NCBI GenBank assembly: GCA_013400975.1
Contig: WBMZ01000408.1
Location: 105,631 to 169,630, forward strand
Reading direction: 5' to 3'
From: Atrichornis clamosus
Taxonomy: Eukaryota > Chordata > Aves > Passeriformes > Menuridae
Length of the DNA: 64,000 nt
Positions within the stretch are counted from its first letter, which is position 1; each line of letters starts with the position of its first letter. Position numbers and translations under genes: made by a program. Under the pieces are notes generated by a model. It ran no database searches and was not told the origin of the DNA. It saw only the letters and a list, made by a program, of their open reading frames with translations. This document shows, in pieces, positions 35,101 through 49,900 of this stretch.

Positions 35101-38100
35101 AGGATCTCTCACAATGATCTTTTATTTCTCAATTCAAGACAATAATCAAATTTCCTCCAGTGAAGGATATTCTCATGCACACTTTACTATATCCTCAAAA
35201 TTATGTAAAAGATCTTCACAACATACTTTATACTAACTGGGAATGTTTGGGAAGTTTTACTCTCTTAAGAAAAATGATAGGAAACAAGCTCTGAAGTTCA
35301 TAAACTTGCTAGTTTGCCAGGGAAGAGTTCATAGGAAGACTGAGGCTAAAACTCCTGATCATCCCAATATACAAATAAATACAATTTTCACTTTGTACTT
35401 ACCATTTTTTTGGCATGTTCTTCGCACAGAGGTGTCTGATGTGTAATGTCAAAAACTGGCACAGAACACTGTTGACCATCTGCAAACTTGGCTGTGCAAC
35501 TCGAGAAGAGCTGCTGAGAACGGTTCAGTAAGATATCTGTGCATTTCTGCATCAGGAATAACATGAGACAACAGTGGAGAACACCCTTTGAGTTATCAAT
35601 CTGATGAAGATCAGAGCCTTCAACTCTATCTGTCCATAGATGCTATTTTTAATGAGTACCTTAACTTTGCTATTCAAGTTCAACGCTAGGTAAAGCTCAA
35701 ACCTAACTTTTAAAGTGAAAAAACTGCATTCATGCAGAATCTCTAATGATTTTATTATATACTGAGATAGTTTTATAAAAGCAGCCATTTCACTAAAGAA
35801 TTCTTGGCAAAAAGAAGCCTTTTCCTGGAGTCTTAATCAATAGATCAATAGTAGCAGTTGGAACAGAGTAGTCAACAGGACTATTTCCTTACAGACTAAT
35901 GACAATCCATACTGAAACATTAAAGAAAGAGTATTTCTTAATTCAATCTTTTAAGGTACATTCTTGGCATTTATCTTTAGAGCACAGACAAAGAAGTTTC
36001 AAGATCCTTCCTGCTCCTCTGAAAAAAAGATGTGCAATCAGACAGAAAGGTCAAGTAAATCCAAACGTAAGCTTGCTGAGATTTCCTTCAGAAAAATCCC
36101 TAGCAGGAGTAAAAATGTTTCCAGACTTAGAACAAATCAAACAGATATTTCACTGTGTCTTTTTTCAAACAACATTAGAAGCACTCCTTCCATCTTGAAC
36201 AGTTCTCAGTCCTCAACATCCCTATGTATGTTCATAAAATGTTAAAACACACCAAAACAAAGGACAAAGAAAATTAAAAACCTGCAGAACAATCGAGATA
36301 GGAGACTTGGGACAGATGGGTCAGAACTAAGAACCTGTTCGTTTTAGAGAAGAAAATGCAGAGAGCAAAAATGGGCATAAATGCAAAATCACTACTCTTG
36401 ACTACTCTCCTCTACACACACTAACAAGCAAGACCACTTACAATTTAAAAAAAAACCCAAACAAAAAAACCCCATCAGAATCATAAGGCAAACCCCAAAC
36501 ACAGCTGCACACCGTGGTGCTCTCTCATAGAGAGGTTTTGAACTGCTCTACACCCTGCTTTTAAGGGGCCTGCAAAACGTCCACCAAGAAAAACAAGGTA
36601 TCTGCAAACCAAAAAGATTGAAAAGGTGCTGCAGTCTGATAGTAACTGGAAGAGATCAGCCCTAGTCACTTTTACACAAAAACCAAAAGCTCCAACAAAA
36701 GGAGTCACTCCAACAAAAGCACCTGCAATTCTTCAGTAAAGACAAAAAAAGATGAAGTCTGCAGAATTTTTAAGTATTATAGGTCATAAGTCTGCCTTTT
36801 AATAGCCTTCAGAACCAAACCTCACATCTAATGTGCTCTCTTCTTTTTGTGATCTTCAATCATTGACTCTTAACATCCTTAACCATTGACTTAACATTCA
36901 GGCTTTGCTTGAAATTCCAAGCACTGAGAATCCTTCCTCATCTAGACTATGAGGTTCTGTGACTTCTGCTTCTTTAAACAATGCAAAGTATGATTTCCCT
37001 CCTTCTAGTCAGTGTAAGCTCTCTTTTTATACTACATCTAAAAACCTGTTCCCATAAAACTGTCACAGAAAGGTGGTCTACTGGAACCCACCAAGAGCTA
37101 TATGAAAGCCAAGAGGCTGAAAGCCACACAGTTTGTACCAAGCCATTGTGAAGGATGATCGTTTTGTAAAGGTTTCCTGCACCCACTAAATACAGCTTAC
37201 AAAGTAAAATGATGTTCCTATCATAAATACCAGTGGCAAACTATTTATCTTCACCAAATTACACAGAATAATTAAAAGCAAAGTAGTTGATGACACACTA
37301 AGAAATAGGTATTTCTTTGTGAAAACTTATTTGTCAATGCAAAAATCTAGCAAACAAACAAAAAAACCCCTAAAACAGAACAGCTCCATGCCTGAATGCA
37401 ACTCCCAAACAGAGTTAAGAGGATACGCTGAAAACAGTGCCTGGTGAATGGAAGGGCCTTGTTAGTGCACTGCTCTCCCTTCGAAGTCCCACTGCAGGTT
37501 GTTGATTCTGCATCTCTCTGCCTCGCTTGGCTTGTGCTGGAAAGAAAGCATAGAAGAGTTCAGAGACAAAACCCCAGTCTTGGGTGGTTACTTAACACAA
37601 TTATTATACTGAATGTGGCACAGTAGGATGAAAAATTGTAATACACGTGTGTGTCATGATCCAGATGGGTGTACACTACTACCACACTCTACACAGGGAC
37701 ACAGAATAGATGTCAATGACAGGTGAAGGTGTGATTGTAGTAACAGGATTATTGTTTATTTCACAGGGCCTTAATTGTAATGAGAGGTGCTGTGTGCTAC
37801 TACCATGTAAATACTACAACACCTTGCAACAGAGCCAAGGGCAGCAGTAGGTGAGTGTCAACACAGGTGACCCTCAAAATGAGGTCAATCTTTAGAATAC
37901 AATGTACTGGGTATGCCTACATGGGAGTCAAGTGCACTTCCAAGCCTGTTCATAAATCAAAACATGCCGAGCATCCCCAGAGCTTACATGCAAGCATGTG
38001 CTCAGACAAACTTAGATGAGCTCTGGAGTGGCAGAGCCTGAGCGTGCTCAACATGGATGAAAGCTCTCCTTCATCAACGTGCTACAGCCCAATCCACCAG

Positions 38101-41100
38101 CAGGTGCCCAGAGCTGGGCGCTTCCTCAGCACAGCCTCTGTGCTTTGAGCCTGAGCTGCAAGCAGGCGACCAGACAGCAGAGTGGACGAGTACTCAAGCG
38201 TTACACAGCTCGCTTGGGGTTAGCCTGCTCTTGAGGCATGTGTCACCTTCATGGAGATAAAGCTGGCGATTCCAGGGCTGACTTTCACCTCTGTACACGT
38301 TGTTTTCTAGGTTGACAAAAAGCTGTCTGTAGCCTGACTGTTTTCCTTCAGCCATTTCTGTCATCAACTGCACTTTGACTGAGCAAAGTTTTAGTTAGCA
38401 GTATTACTCCTGAGAAAAATTTCATAACTGAAAAGACTCTGTTGTTACTTAAATTGACCAGAGCAGTGATGACAGGCATACCTGGCTTTGCTGGTCTACC
38501 CAAAACAATGTAAACTTTTTTTGCTTAATACAAGGCAAAAATAATACAGGAAAAAAAACCAGCAAAAGCCTGCCAGTCAGTTCAAGTCAAGTTTTGCTGT
38601 AGTTTAAGCTTGGGGAAATTTACACAACTTCGTAAAGTAGTAATGGACTTCTACATTACATCTCTGAGCAGCTCTTCAGTATCAGTCCACCTCCCCAACA
38701 ACAAACCCTCCAATTGTTATGAATGACAGCACACTGTCCAGGAGCAAAAGCATCCCATTAACCAGAATATACTCTCAGTACCTTGCTCCAACCTGCATCT
38801 CATATTATCCACTACACCCCCCAGTCACATCCTGTAAAGCAAAACCACAACAGCAAAAGGATGCTTTTGATACCCCAAACGTAACACCAGGGTTCAGACT
38901 TAGTCTGTTCTCACACAAATATGAATCAACCAACTCTCCATATGCTGAGAGCTGGAGGGATGTTGACATTATCTAGAAAGAATTCCCACAGAAGGTAACC
39001 TTCAGAGTTATTAGAAGTTATTTATTTTGTTGCCAAGTTTCATTTAATGTTAGATAGAGTTAAATCTAACAAAAAGCATGAGCTTAAACTTGGTTTGCTG
39101 GGAAGATAATTAAGAGGAGGTACAGGCTTTTCAAAAAAAGCTGTCTAAAAAATGAGATCTGAATTGAAACAGAGAACTACAGACCAGACTGCACACCTTC
39201 TACTGGTATAGTTGAGTACTAGATATTTAAAGGAATTAGATTAATTAAGAAGAATAAATTTTAGTGGGCCACTGTCTTCTTTTGTGACATTTAAGAAATC
39301 GGACCCAGATACTGCTGAACAAACAATCCACATCTTAAAACAAAGCTGGAGAAGGCTTGTCTTCATGGAAAACTCTGTATGCCGTGTTTACTCCACTCCA
39401 CTGACAGGCATCTATGTGCCATGGTTTTTCTGCCGCATGCATGGCTACCAACTTCAGAGCTCAGCACTTCAGCCGCTGGATGCTCAGCCCATCTCCACCC
39501 TGTCCCGACCCCAGGTAGCTGCAGTCACAGGGGAAAGTCTAACCTGGTACAAGCACACGCAGCTCTCCGGAGCTCTTGGAGGAGCTGCCCAGCGCGCTCC
39601 GGCTCTCTGCAGGCCGCCTGCAGCAAGGCTTTCCGGAGCGTATGCCGGCATTTCTTCTGACGAGATTCTGCCCGCTCCAGGCGGCACAGGTGCTTGTATT
39701 TCTGCTGAAAGTAAGTGCAAAGTCTCGTCACCCTGGAACTCCTGTCATCTGCATTGTCATCATCGGACCTGAAGAAGGGAAAATAAAAACAAATAGGCTT
39801 TAAGTTACTACTTTTTTTTTCCAAGGGAGCTAATTTGTCATTTTAATAGAATTGGTGACTTGACATCCATCTTCTAGCCACAAAAGCATCCAAATGCTGA
39901 AACCAGGCAGCGATGCTTGAGAAATAGTAAGTGCAGGATCCCCTTTAAATTCTAAAGGTATTTGCCCATCTTAGTATGTCATTATTAGAGATTACATCAA
40001 TTTATCATCAAGTCTGACACATTTAAATGTCTAGAGCCTGCCATTCAAAAAGAAATCTATACTGTTAACCTTTATTTATGGTAAATGTCTCAGCAAATGA
40101 GACAAACACTTAAATCAGAGTGCAATTAATGCAGAGGACAAGGGTGGGGAACTGTGTAGCTCAAATTTATTGAAGAAAGGCCATGCTGAAGAAAATGGTC
40201 AAATTCCAACAAGTACCAAAACTGCTGACTTTTTCAAATATCTTTTACTCTGACAGGTGGTGTATTCCTTTCTAAACCAAAATACACACTAACACAGCTA
40301 AAAGCTGATACTGATTTCCCCTTGCTACAGAGTTACAGTTGAGTTACAGTACCATAGTAGAGAAGAAATTCACATTTAACTCCAAAGGTACTGAAGGAAA
40401 AATCAGACCAGGGATAAGCAATGACCAGATTCTTTGTTTGCTTAAGAAAGTCTTTTTCCATTTATCTTGGCTTTGTGAATGTCCAGGCATGTATCAACAA
40501 GACCATCAAACCATGTCAACACATTCAGTTAAATGAAGTAAAAGTCATGAAACAGAAAATCATCACTGGAACTTGTTAAAACAACAAGGTCCATGAAGCT
40601 ACCCAGAAGTTCTCCACAACAAGCACTGGTTTGCAGAATGAGTTTTTTGTTCATGGAACAACAAAATGCATCTGCTGAATCTAAGCAAAGCAGACTTTGT
40701 TCTGTTTTTCCTCTAAGTTTTTCCTTACAGAACAGAGAAACTTTTTGCTAACTTCCTACATGTAACACAAAGAAAGGGCAAGGGAAAGAAGATAAATCCA
40801 AACAAATGAAGCAAATCAAAATCTCACAATGTTCAGAGCTTGGCCCGTGGGACTGAACGAGCTGACACCCAAACCTGCATGCAGCAAAGAGGGCCACAAC
40901 TGAGATGGAAGAGATGTGAAATACCAGGCACGATACTTACTAAATAAAGTAAGATCCAGAAATGCAGACAGGAGATATGTCCCTGAAAGGCAATATGATG
41001 AAGACCTACTTTCTTTACTGAAAACTCTTACTCTATTTACACACAGGCCAAATTTAAGAGACTGCAGCCATCTCCACTAAGGCATTCCACAAGAACTCCA

Positions 41101-44100
41101 CAGCAGCAAACACTGCTGTTGACACAAATGCACGTTTTCACGAAGTTTTATATAAAGTCTACCATGCTATGTATTTTGTCTGCTAAAACAGACTACAGCT
41201 TATTTTCTAGAAGCATAAATTAAAAGTAATTAACCTGTGCAATTATATGCTTAGCAGCAAATATAACCTGTTAAAAACATTTATATTAAAAATATGAATA
41301 TTTTTACATTGAAAATTAAAAGAAAATAAATTTTAAGATCTCTTAGAAAAGAATGCTTACTGGGAAAAACTACCTGTTTAGAAAAATTAACTGTGGGCTA
41401 CTTAATAGAGAAATTTTCCTTTTTCCAATGTATTCTTAAAACAGGAATACATGGATAGCATACATATTAATAGGCAAGTTTAACATCTTAGATATTTCAT
41501 TACTGCTGCAGGCCAAGACTTTTAAACCCAGTTACCAATTTAATTTTAAATACAGTTAATTTTTAACTTTAAGAAAAGACAGGAGTATTCCTTAGGGGAA
41601 AGACTGTTTCTTTTGGGTGGAAGGAGTGTTTTTTAATGTAAATTTCTCTATACTTGAGACTTTTTATGTGTCTCACACTGAAAAAGTCAGAAAAAATGTC
41701 ATTGTATGCTAAAATATTTTTGATCTTCGATTTATGAGATCTTTTTAAAAAAGTAGATGAAGACATGTATCAAAGACATTGATAGAAGTCATGTCTGTAG
41801 TGGGTAAGGGCTTATTTTGAGCCAAACAGTTTCTAAAAGCCTGTTCAGAACTTAGATCCCAGGCCAGTAAGATTAGCCAAAATGTTTATATGTTCAAAGA
41901 AACCTAAAAATATCAAAATAAAATGGGTTTTTTTCAGTAGGCAAGTAATGAAAACGAAGGATACTTTTACTGTTGTCCTTTCATAACCACGTTTGCCAAC
42001 TTCTATTTAGTTTATTCTCTTAAGCTGCATACAGAACTTGTGAAGTTCAACTTAATGTGTGCCATTTCATTTTCAAAAAGATTTCCAAAAGTGCACGCAA
42101 GCCATTTCATAATCCAGAATGCTTCTTCCCAACCCTTTCCTTTCAGATTGTCATGTGTAAACATCAGGGGGATTATTGCTGAGTGTTCACGAAGAAAACA
42201 AAGACAGCACGAAGCAGCAGAAAGAAAGAGCAAAAGGGTAGCACGAGCAGCCAGGCACCACCAGGGAACAAGGAGAACACACTCACTATTCTGAGACACC
42301 CCAGCAACTATACTTCAAATCCCTCCTTACAGAGAGCTTTGAAGAACCTTCCCTTCTTTCCTTTAGTTATTCTAGTTACTGGGAGTTATTAAATCCAACT
42401 TTTGACAACACAGTGTTGATATTTGCTCCTTTGATGACCTGGTATGAGGAGGGACTCACACTCCTTTTTCAAACTTGCTACTTGAAATGTTTGCTTTATC
42501 TATATTTCAGTGTAGGAAGTGAAAAACTACTTTGTTATAAAGTCATTTGTTTTTCAGTACTTTCTAAGACACCAGACTCAGTAATCAAATAATCTAAGGG
42601 AAAGCTTCAGTAATCTGCAGCAGGGAACAGCTCCTGCCTTCTCTGCGAACTGCTGCTCCCACAAGGGATTCCTCCCACCCCAGCAGCCTTCTCTGCCAGC
42701 ACCCAGCCTGCACTGTGCCCACTGCCAACTCCTGTGCTATTTGAACTCAAACATTTGTGCCTGCCTCGAAGCACTGCATCCCAGAATCCTGGGAGCATAG
42801 GAACACAATTTTTCAAAATTAAAGCACAGAATAACAAAAGCAAACATTTGGCCTGCATTTCCACAGATGATTGCAACAATATGAATTTTACAGATTAAAA
42901 GGCCAGAAGGCAAGTGAACCAAAAAATGTATTACTGTTGTCATGCTTTAACCCCATCCAGCAACTAAGTACCACATTGCTGCATGCTCACTCTCCCTGCA
43001 TTCTCACTCTCCCTGGTCCCACCAGTGGGATGGGGAAGGAAATCAGAAAAAAAGCACCTTGTGGGTTGAGCTAAGAATAGTTTATTAATGGAAACAAAGT
43101 AAAATATATTACTACTCTTTATCATAATGAAAAAAAAAAAGAAAAAGAAACCCCAAGAAAAATAAGTGATGTCCTATACAGTTGCTTATCACACCCTGAC
43201 TGATACGCAAGCCCACCTTGAGTAGCAATTGGCTCCTCCCAGCCAGCTCCCCCCAGTTTATACCCTGGTCATGATGTTCTGTGGTATGGAGTATCCCCAT
43301 GGCCAGTTCGGGCCAGCTGTCCCAGCTGTGCTCCCTCACAGCTTCTGGTGCACCCCTTCTCTGCCAGAGCATGGGGAACTGAAGTGTCCTTGACTTAGGG
43401 TAAGAACTACTTAGCAACGACCAAACCATCACAGTGTTACCAATGTTATTCTCATACGGAGCCCAAAACACAGCACTGTGCCAGCTACTAAGATGAAGAT
43501 GAGCACTATCCCAGCCAAAATCACGACACTGCTAAGACATTACTTTTAAACAAGTCTGGTGAATTTTTGGGAGTTTAAGAGTAGTGATAGTTTTACACAA
43601 GAAGTTCAACAGAAAATTAGAGGTTTCCCCCACAATCACACAAGTAGTAATGCTGAGAATCAGCTGTCCAGTAAAGCAGAAATTAACTGTTCACTTTGTT
43701 TCAACAGTCTGTTCTGAGAAGCCTTCCTCCCACTGTCTTCTATGGAGTCAAAAGGAAAAGGACAGAATGGAGTTAGTTGGTGGGGACCACATGCTCAGAC
43801 ACAACTCAACAGAGAAAAAAGAGCTTTAATTTTACTTTGAAAATCAGCAAGAAAATCCCATAAGTTTAGGTATGTGATTTCAAAAACTAAAGCTGTGGGA
43901 AATCAATCTCCATTGGCTTTCTGGTAAAGTAAGTTCCCAAAATTCAGAGTTGTAACAAGTCACTGGTTGAATTTAGGAGCTACCAGCCTGCACTGCCAGA
44001 TTAGCAGAACAGTCATTTTGACAAATCACATCTTCCCAGAAACAGCCTGAACTAATTCATCTTCAGCCACCAACAGACCACATTGCAGAAGTGTCAAAGA

Positions 44101-46893
44101 AGCATTTCAGGTAATAAAAACCTCTACAGAAGTTTGCACAGTAGGAATTAAAGTTTTAGAAGACTGACATCAAGTAAATGTTTATCCGCCATCAAAATTA
44201 GTCAAGTTCTTGAAGAGCTAACACTGGGCAAGCTGAAGGAAGTACAAATGCAGCCAGTTGCATACAAAAATTTATCCATGATGATTTGTTAAGACAGCTT
44301 TTAACTGAGGTGCGCAAAATGCTGGAATGGAACAGAAAATGTCAAGACAAGGTATTATTTTCTCTCAGAATGTGAAAGAGTAGGAAGAATCCAAAGGAAG
44401 TTAAGACAAATAGAAGACAAGACACACAGAGATGACCTTTATAAGTTGACAAAAAAATAGGGATCTATAGAAGAATCAAATCAAATGTCAAAGAGAGAAG
44501 AGTGTAAGGGAAGTTATTTAATAGATATATCTGCTGTGAAAAATTATGTATGATTTAGAAGACTGAAAGTCTGTTCATGTTTTCCCAAAACACTTTATTT
44601 AAAAGTTGCCTTTCAAGTTAAAAGTAATGCTTGTGAAAACTCACTCTGTAAGTGCTGATGCCCTAAAAACGATGGTCATTCATAACCAAAAAAAACCCCA
44701 CTTTATTTTGAAAAAGGGAAGTCTACACACTGCTTGACAGCTTTGATTCACTGAAGGCTTTCAATATTTTGTGTCCTGCTGCGTGTCCTGATGACAGACA
44801 TACAGCTTTGTTATTCACCTTGAGGACAATCTTTAGAGGTGGCAAGAAATTCTAGCAAGTTTCAGAACTTCCAACAAAATAAGGTTTCATTAACACTATT
44901 ATTCTAAGTGTGATATTTAAAAATTTAAAAAAGAGGGGAAAGCTGTAGTATCAAAAAGTCCAGTTGCACAGTGAATGAGAATCATGTTATAGAAACTATA
45001 ATCAAATTCTACTGAGACCCCAATTTCTTCGTTAACAACAGGTTTTTTCCAATACCACACTTGGGATGCTTTAACTGTGCACCTTAAAATTTACATTAAT
45101 AGACATTTATTATCATATCCTGCTGTAAGTTTAGATTTGTGACTTAGCAGTACATGGAGAACATCGTAAGCCTTTCTGCACCAGCAGCTAATTCATGCTT
45201 TGCTTATCCCTTTGATCGCATCACTTCCTTTCAAAGCTTGCAAGTATTGACAGAGGTTTATTCAACCCTTAATTATGAAAAGAAATACCATGGCCTTTAA
45301 AAAAACACATTAAAACAATAAGTATCATAAGAACTAATCAGTAGAATGTAGCAAGTTTACTAACAAAGTTTTTCACAAACAGTAGAAAATACAATAAACC
45401 AATAGCAACTCCCTTTGGTTCTAATTCAGGACCTCCACTCATCAAGGCACGTAAGTTCATGAATAAATCCCACTAAACTCAATTAAATCTAGGCAAACAA
45501 GCTTAAATCTTTTCCTGATGCATCCTTCTGAGAGCAGACTGCACAAAGGTCTCTAAGTTAGCTGGAAACTGGGACAGAAGGCGACAAGCTGTTTCATAGC
45601 TCTTACAAACAAATGAGTTCAAACAATCCTTTGTTTCAGCAAAACACTCGAACAAGTGCTTAGGTTCCACTGACTCCACTTGAAGCGAAGCTCACATTTA
45701 CATGTTTTATTCCATCAAGGCCCGCATGAATACTAAAGAATCATACTCACTCAGGTCTCTCATAGCCGAGGCTTTCTCTGATAGACCACGCAACCTGGTA
45801 AGGAGAGGCTTGCTCTGAATCCTCCAACTCTTCTCCACTGTCTTCAGACCAATCCAGCCCTAAGGGAATTAAAAACATGAAAGCTGCATGAAAAGACCAT
45901 CCACCTTACATAAGCACCTGAGCAACCTATGGCACAAAAGACGAAGTATAGTACAGTTGCAAGCATAATTACGTTTGATTAAATCATGTAATATTCTCAA
46001 TTACACAGGAGAAGCTACGGTAACAGCTCCATTACAGTGTGCAAATAGCATGCACTGATTTTTGGTATAGCTGAATTGTCTTTCTAAAATCCTTACTGGT
46101 TTCTTTATCCATAAACAGTGGAAGAAGAATCACAACTTTCTTACCCACAGAAAAATAATACAGTTTTCATAACCAAGTACTTTAGAGACGAGGTAAGAAC
46201 TGTCATGGAAGAACTGACTACTTGGTAAATTTTAATACTATATGATCTAAATAGGCCAATTTCATTTCTGTTTATATTCTGACCCGAATATTCTCTGTGC
46301 CGAAACACAAAAAATATGAAAACCGTAAGACACAGCAGCATGGACAGAGATACACAGCTACACAGGGAGTTCCTCTGCTCAGTCTCTGTAATTGCCTGCC
46401 AAATGCACATATCAGCATGAAGAGAGAGCTAAAGGGAGAGACACAAACACTCCTGCACTTTTACCAAGCAGCATGTTTTCACTTAAGGATGATGCACTAT
46501 GATCAACTTACTGTGTGCTCCAGCAGCCTATTAGTCAATCTACACACAGTTGTTGAACAAGGCAGTCAGAAAGAGGCAGGAAGTTCTCAGGTAGAACATT
46601 TTATCTGGAATGTCATCTTTTGTAGTTTTTCCTACTCTCCCTCTCACATCCAGTGAAATTCCTGCCACTTTCCTGCAGCAGAGGGGGATAAAATCCCATG
46701 GCTGCATTTACAAGCCAGCATTTTTTCATTTTCTTCTGTGCTCCTTGAAAATGGAGCAGCAGTTAGGATAGAGTTAAGGAGCATTTCATTTTTGTTAAAA
46801 CTAAAGTAAACAACTGTATCTGAGATGATTCTGAAGACAGATGCTTTGAATTTGGGAAATTCATCAGTACTTGGTCATGTACTTTCAGAGCTA

Positions 46894-46928
<35 letters not shown>

Positions 46929-49900
46929 TTGGAATACAATCATCAGACATCTTCATCATATAGAACCAGCACTTTAACATGAACCACAAATACCAGAAAC
47001 TAAGTTTTTCAGGAACCTCAGCACCCTAACAAATTTACTTTTTGTTTTTAAGACCTACATTTAAACAAAATTAAGATATCTTAAGACATTTGATATAATG
47101 TCAGAATCTTGATCATTTGATGAAGATGTCCACAATTGACAACCATGTAACAAAATGTTTACCCGAAGTTAAAAAACAAAATCAGAAGTTGCATTGTTTT
47201 GCTTCTAATGGGCGCTGCAGAAACGAAGGAATAAAATCTAATCCAGATTCAGCTACACTGACACTGAAGACTGCAGTTACATTAATATCCAATTACATGC
47301 CTCTGATGTTGGTACACGTAAAACTGGCTTAATCTTTTTAAAGATTCTGTGCAGTCATCTCTAGAGCTACTCCATAAAAAAGAAATCCCCAAATTGTCTG
47401 AACTGGCATCATTAGTCTTTAATATTAAGGCTTATAATGAACAAATAACAAATATATTTTCCACCCTCACATAATTAATATGTGAATTCCTTTACTTTGC
47501 CAAATAGAAACTGTTCTAAATGCATACACATACAGTTACACACTTGGTCTAACTGGGGTTTTTTTACTATGCTTCTTTTTTAGGAAAATGTATTTTATTC
47601 ACCACTTGAGAACGTAAAACATTAAGCACAGAAAGGGATCTTTCCACAGTCTTTCAAAACACAGGTCACTTTCTAAGCTATTGAGGTCTGTGACACTCAG
47701 AAATGCCTCTGGAGCTGCCATTCCTCTAAAGACCTGCACTACATATAGAACCATCAAAGCTGTTTTCTGAAGAACAACAGCCTTTGGAGACATGCTATGG
47801 GATGCTAATATCTTCAGAACAAATAGTCAAGCTATCCCATGAGTGCCAAAGGGCGGACCTTAACAGCAAATTAAGAAAAGGTTAATTGAAATAGCAAAAA
47901 TTACCGATCTTTGCAATTAAATAAGACATCACATGTACGGATTTATTTGAAGTGTTCTTTTAAACATCATAAATGGTGTTCCTGCTCTTATATCACACAG
48001 ACTCATATTTCCTTTTCCCTGTCAGTATTTTACTTGCTAGAAAAGTACAATCTAAAACTATGTAGAAAAGTAACTTTGGAGGGTGAGGAAGATAAAAAAC
48101 ACAGATAGGTGTGCCTAGGTCTGTATTCATAAACAGACAAATAAGCCACAAGGTCAGTTGCCTTTTCAAAACTTTATGGAACACTACTACCATAGCACCA
48201 AGTTGGTTATATTTACTTAAATTTTCACAAGCAGCTAATGATTATTATGGTTTCTAGATAGTATGTAAGGGGAAGACTATTCCTGCAATGGTATATGGGT
48301 AAGATTCCACCCTTCCAACTACCTTCTGTAACGGTGCTGCTCTCCTGGAGTGGTCTTTTCCTTTCGTTCATCCACATTCTATACATGAATAGGCCCAGTC
48401 AAGAAAAATTCTTGTGTTCCAATTTTCCAGTCAAGTCAACTGGAAATTTGAATCTGCAGAGAATGATGGGCCAAATCGCCAAACTTTTACTTGGATTCAT
48501 TTTGTCATGTGCACTTTTCACACATCTAACATTAAAGTAACTTTGTCAACTCACGTAGGTACTGCTAGTGTTACCTTTACTACTTGACTTGCAAACCTTC
48601 TATAATCCAAGCAATGTTTTCCACACCTCAGTTTGATTTCTCAAATGGCCAACAGAACATTAAGAAGAATAAACAGCCAAAATGCCATAAACCATATGTG
48701 ATGGGTCCAGGCATTCCCTTCATAGACAACCGGGCTAAAGAGATTACCTAACTCAGAGTTGTTTTGTAAGGACCACCCAGGAATGTAGGAAAGGGCTAGG
48801 AAGACATTCCCCTTTTGTCTTTTGGTTTCAGGTTAAAAAATTCGGCTGCAGTGCACCTATTAGCTACTCACCTAAATGAGGAAACAGATCAGTGTCCAGC
48901 TGCTGTTTTCGAGTGCACAGTTTCACCAGTCTCTGTAGCCGGCTCATGCAGGACGAGTGCGGAGAGAAGGCTGTGGCTTTCATGAGGACCCGATCAGTCC
49001 TTGGCGGGTCCGTGACAGGAGCCCTGGCGGGTGGCAGGAGAGGCAGAGGTCTCTTGTTAGACAACTGCCGGGCTTGTGCTATAGTGTGTGTGGTGGGTGC
49101 CACTCCCTGCATTGGTAGGCTGGTGTTCAGAGGTTGAGGTGACTTGCAGACTATGCCCTGCGGTAGCCCTGTTGGCTTTAACGAAGCTGATGAAGGTGGC
49201 AGATGGGAGTGCTGCTGCTGCAGAGGCTGCTGCTGCAAAGGTGCAGGAATGGGGCTAAAGTGCTCTTGGCGAACTTTTAAAATCTCTGTCTCTCTCTGGC
49301 GCTGCCGGTTTTGAGCCAACTTGCTCTGCAACTTTTTCTTCACTGTTGCCCCTTTCTTTAGGTCATCATCCTCCTCATTGAAAGCAAAGGGGTCTTCTAA
49401 TTCTGCCTCCAGGTAGTGGAGAGGAAGCCTTGCCCCTGGAGGGGAGAGGGACATCCCATCCAGTCCATTGGGCATCTTCAAGGCCAGGGTGGGCACTGTC
49501 AGACTGAAGGCCATAGCATCCATCTGATGCCTGACCTTTACCTCCTCTATGGGATCATTCTTTTTCTTCCTCTCCTTTTTCGGTATAAAGCCAAGTACCT
49601 GCAGGTGGCTGTTGCAGTACCTTTGAAAAGTAAAAGCAGACACTTATGAAGTAGACACTTTTGTAAGTAAAATTTAAAGACAAGACATCAGTTAAGGGAA
49701 ACCCATCCACATATCTCAAGCAAATATAAATTGAAACACAAGAGGTTTTATAAGAAGGGCACACAACTGCTTCTAATACAACAGGTAACTGTGGTGCTCC
49801 CAAACTAGCAGAAAAAGAGCTTATACAAGTGACAATTTCTAATCTTAAGATACACAATTCTTCATTCATTAGTCATAGGAGAATCACACACAATCATTAA

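Larger units (their letters stand above)
39769..45750 (-). other. INO80D intron 3, host of the ERV LTR
   Basis: 5,982 bp, GTGAGT...CTTCAG. It is AT-rich, and the one clear insertion is the solo LTR at 42935-43539. A short MIR-like segment may lie just beyond it (about 43600-43690). The remainder shows no coding exon. Confidence 0.88.

Noticed and set aside
39284..39772. 162-codon plus-strand open frame
   Set aside because: It is the antisense shadow of INO80D exon 4 plus intron 4.
43112..43471. 119-codon minus-strand open frame
   Set aside because: It lies wholly within the solo LTR, which does not encode protein in this position.
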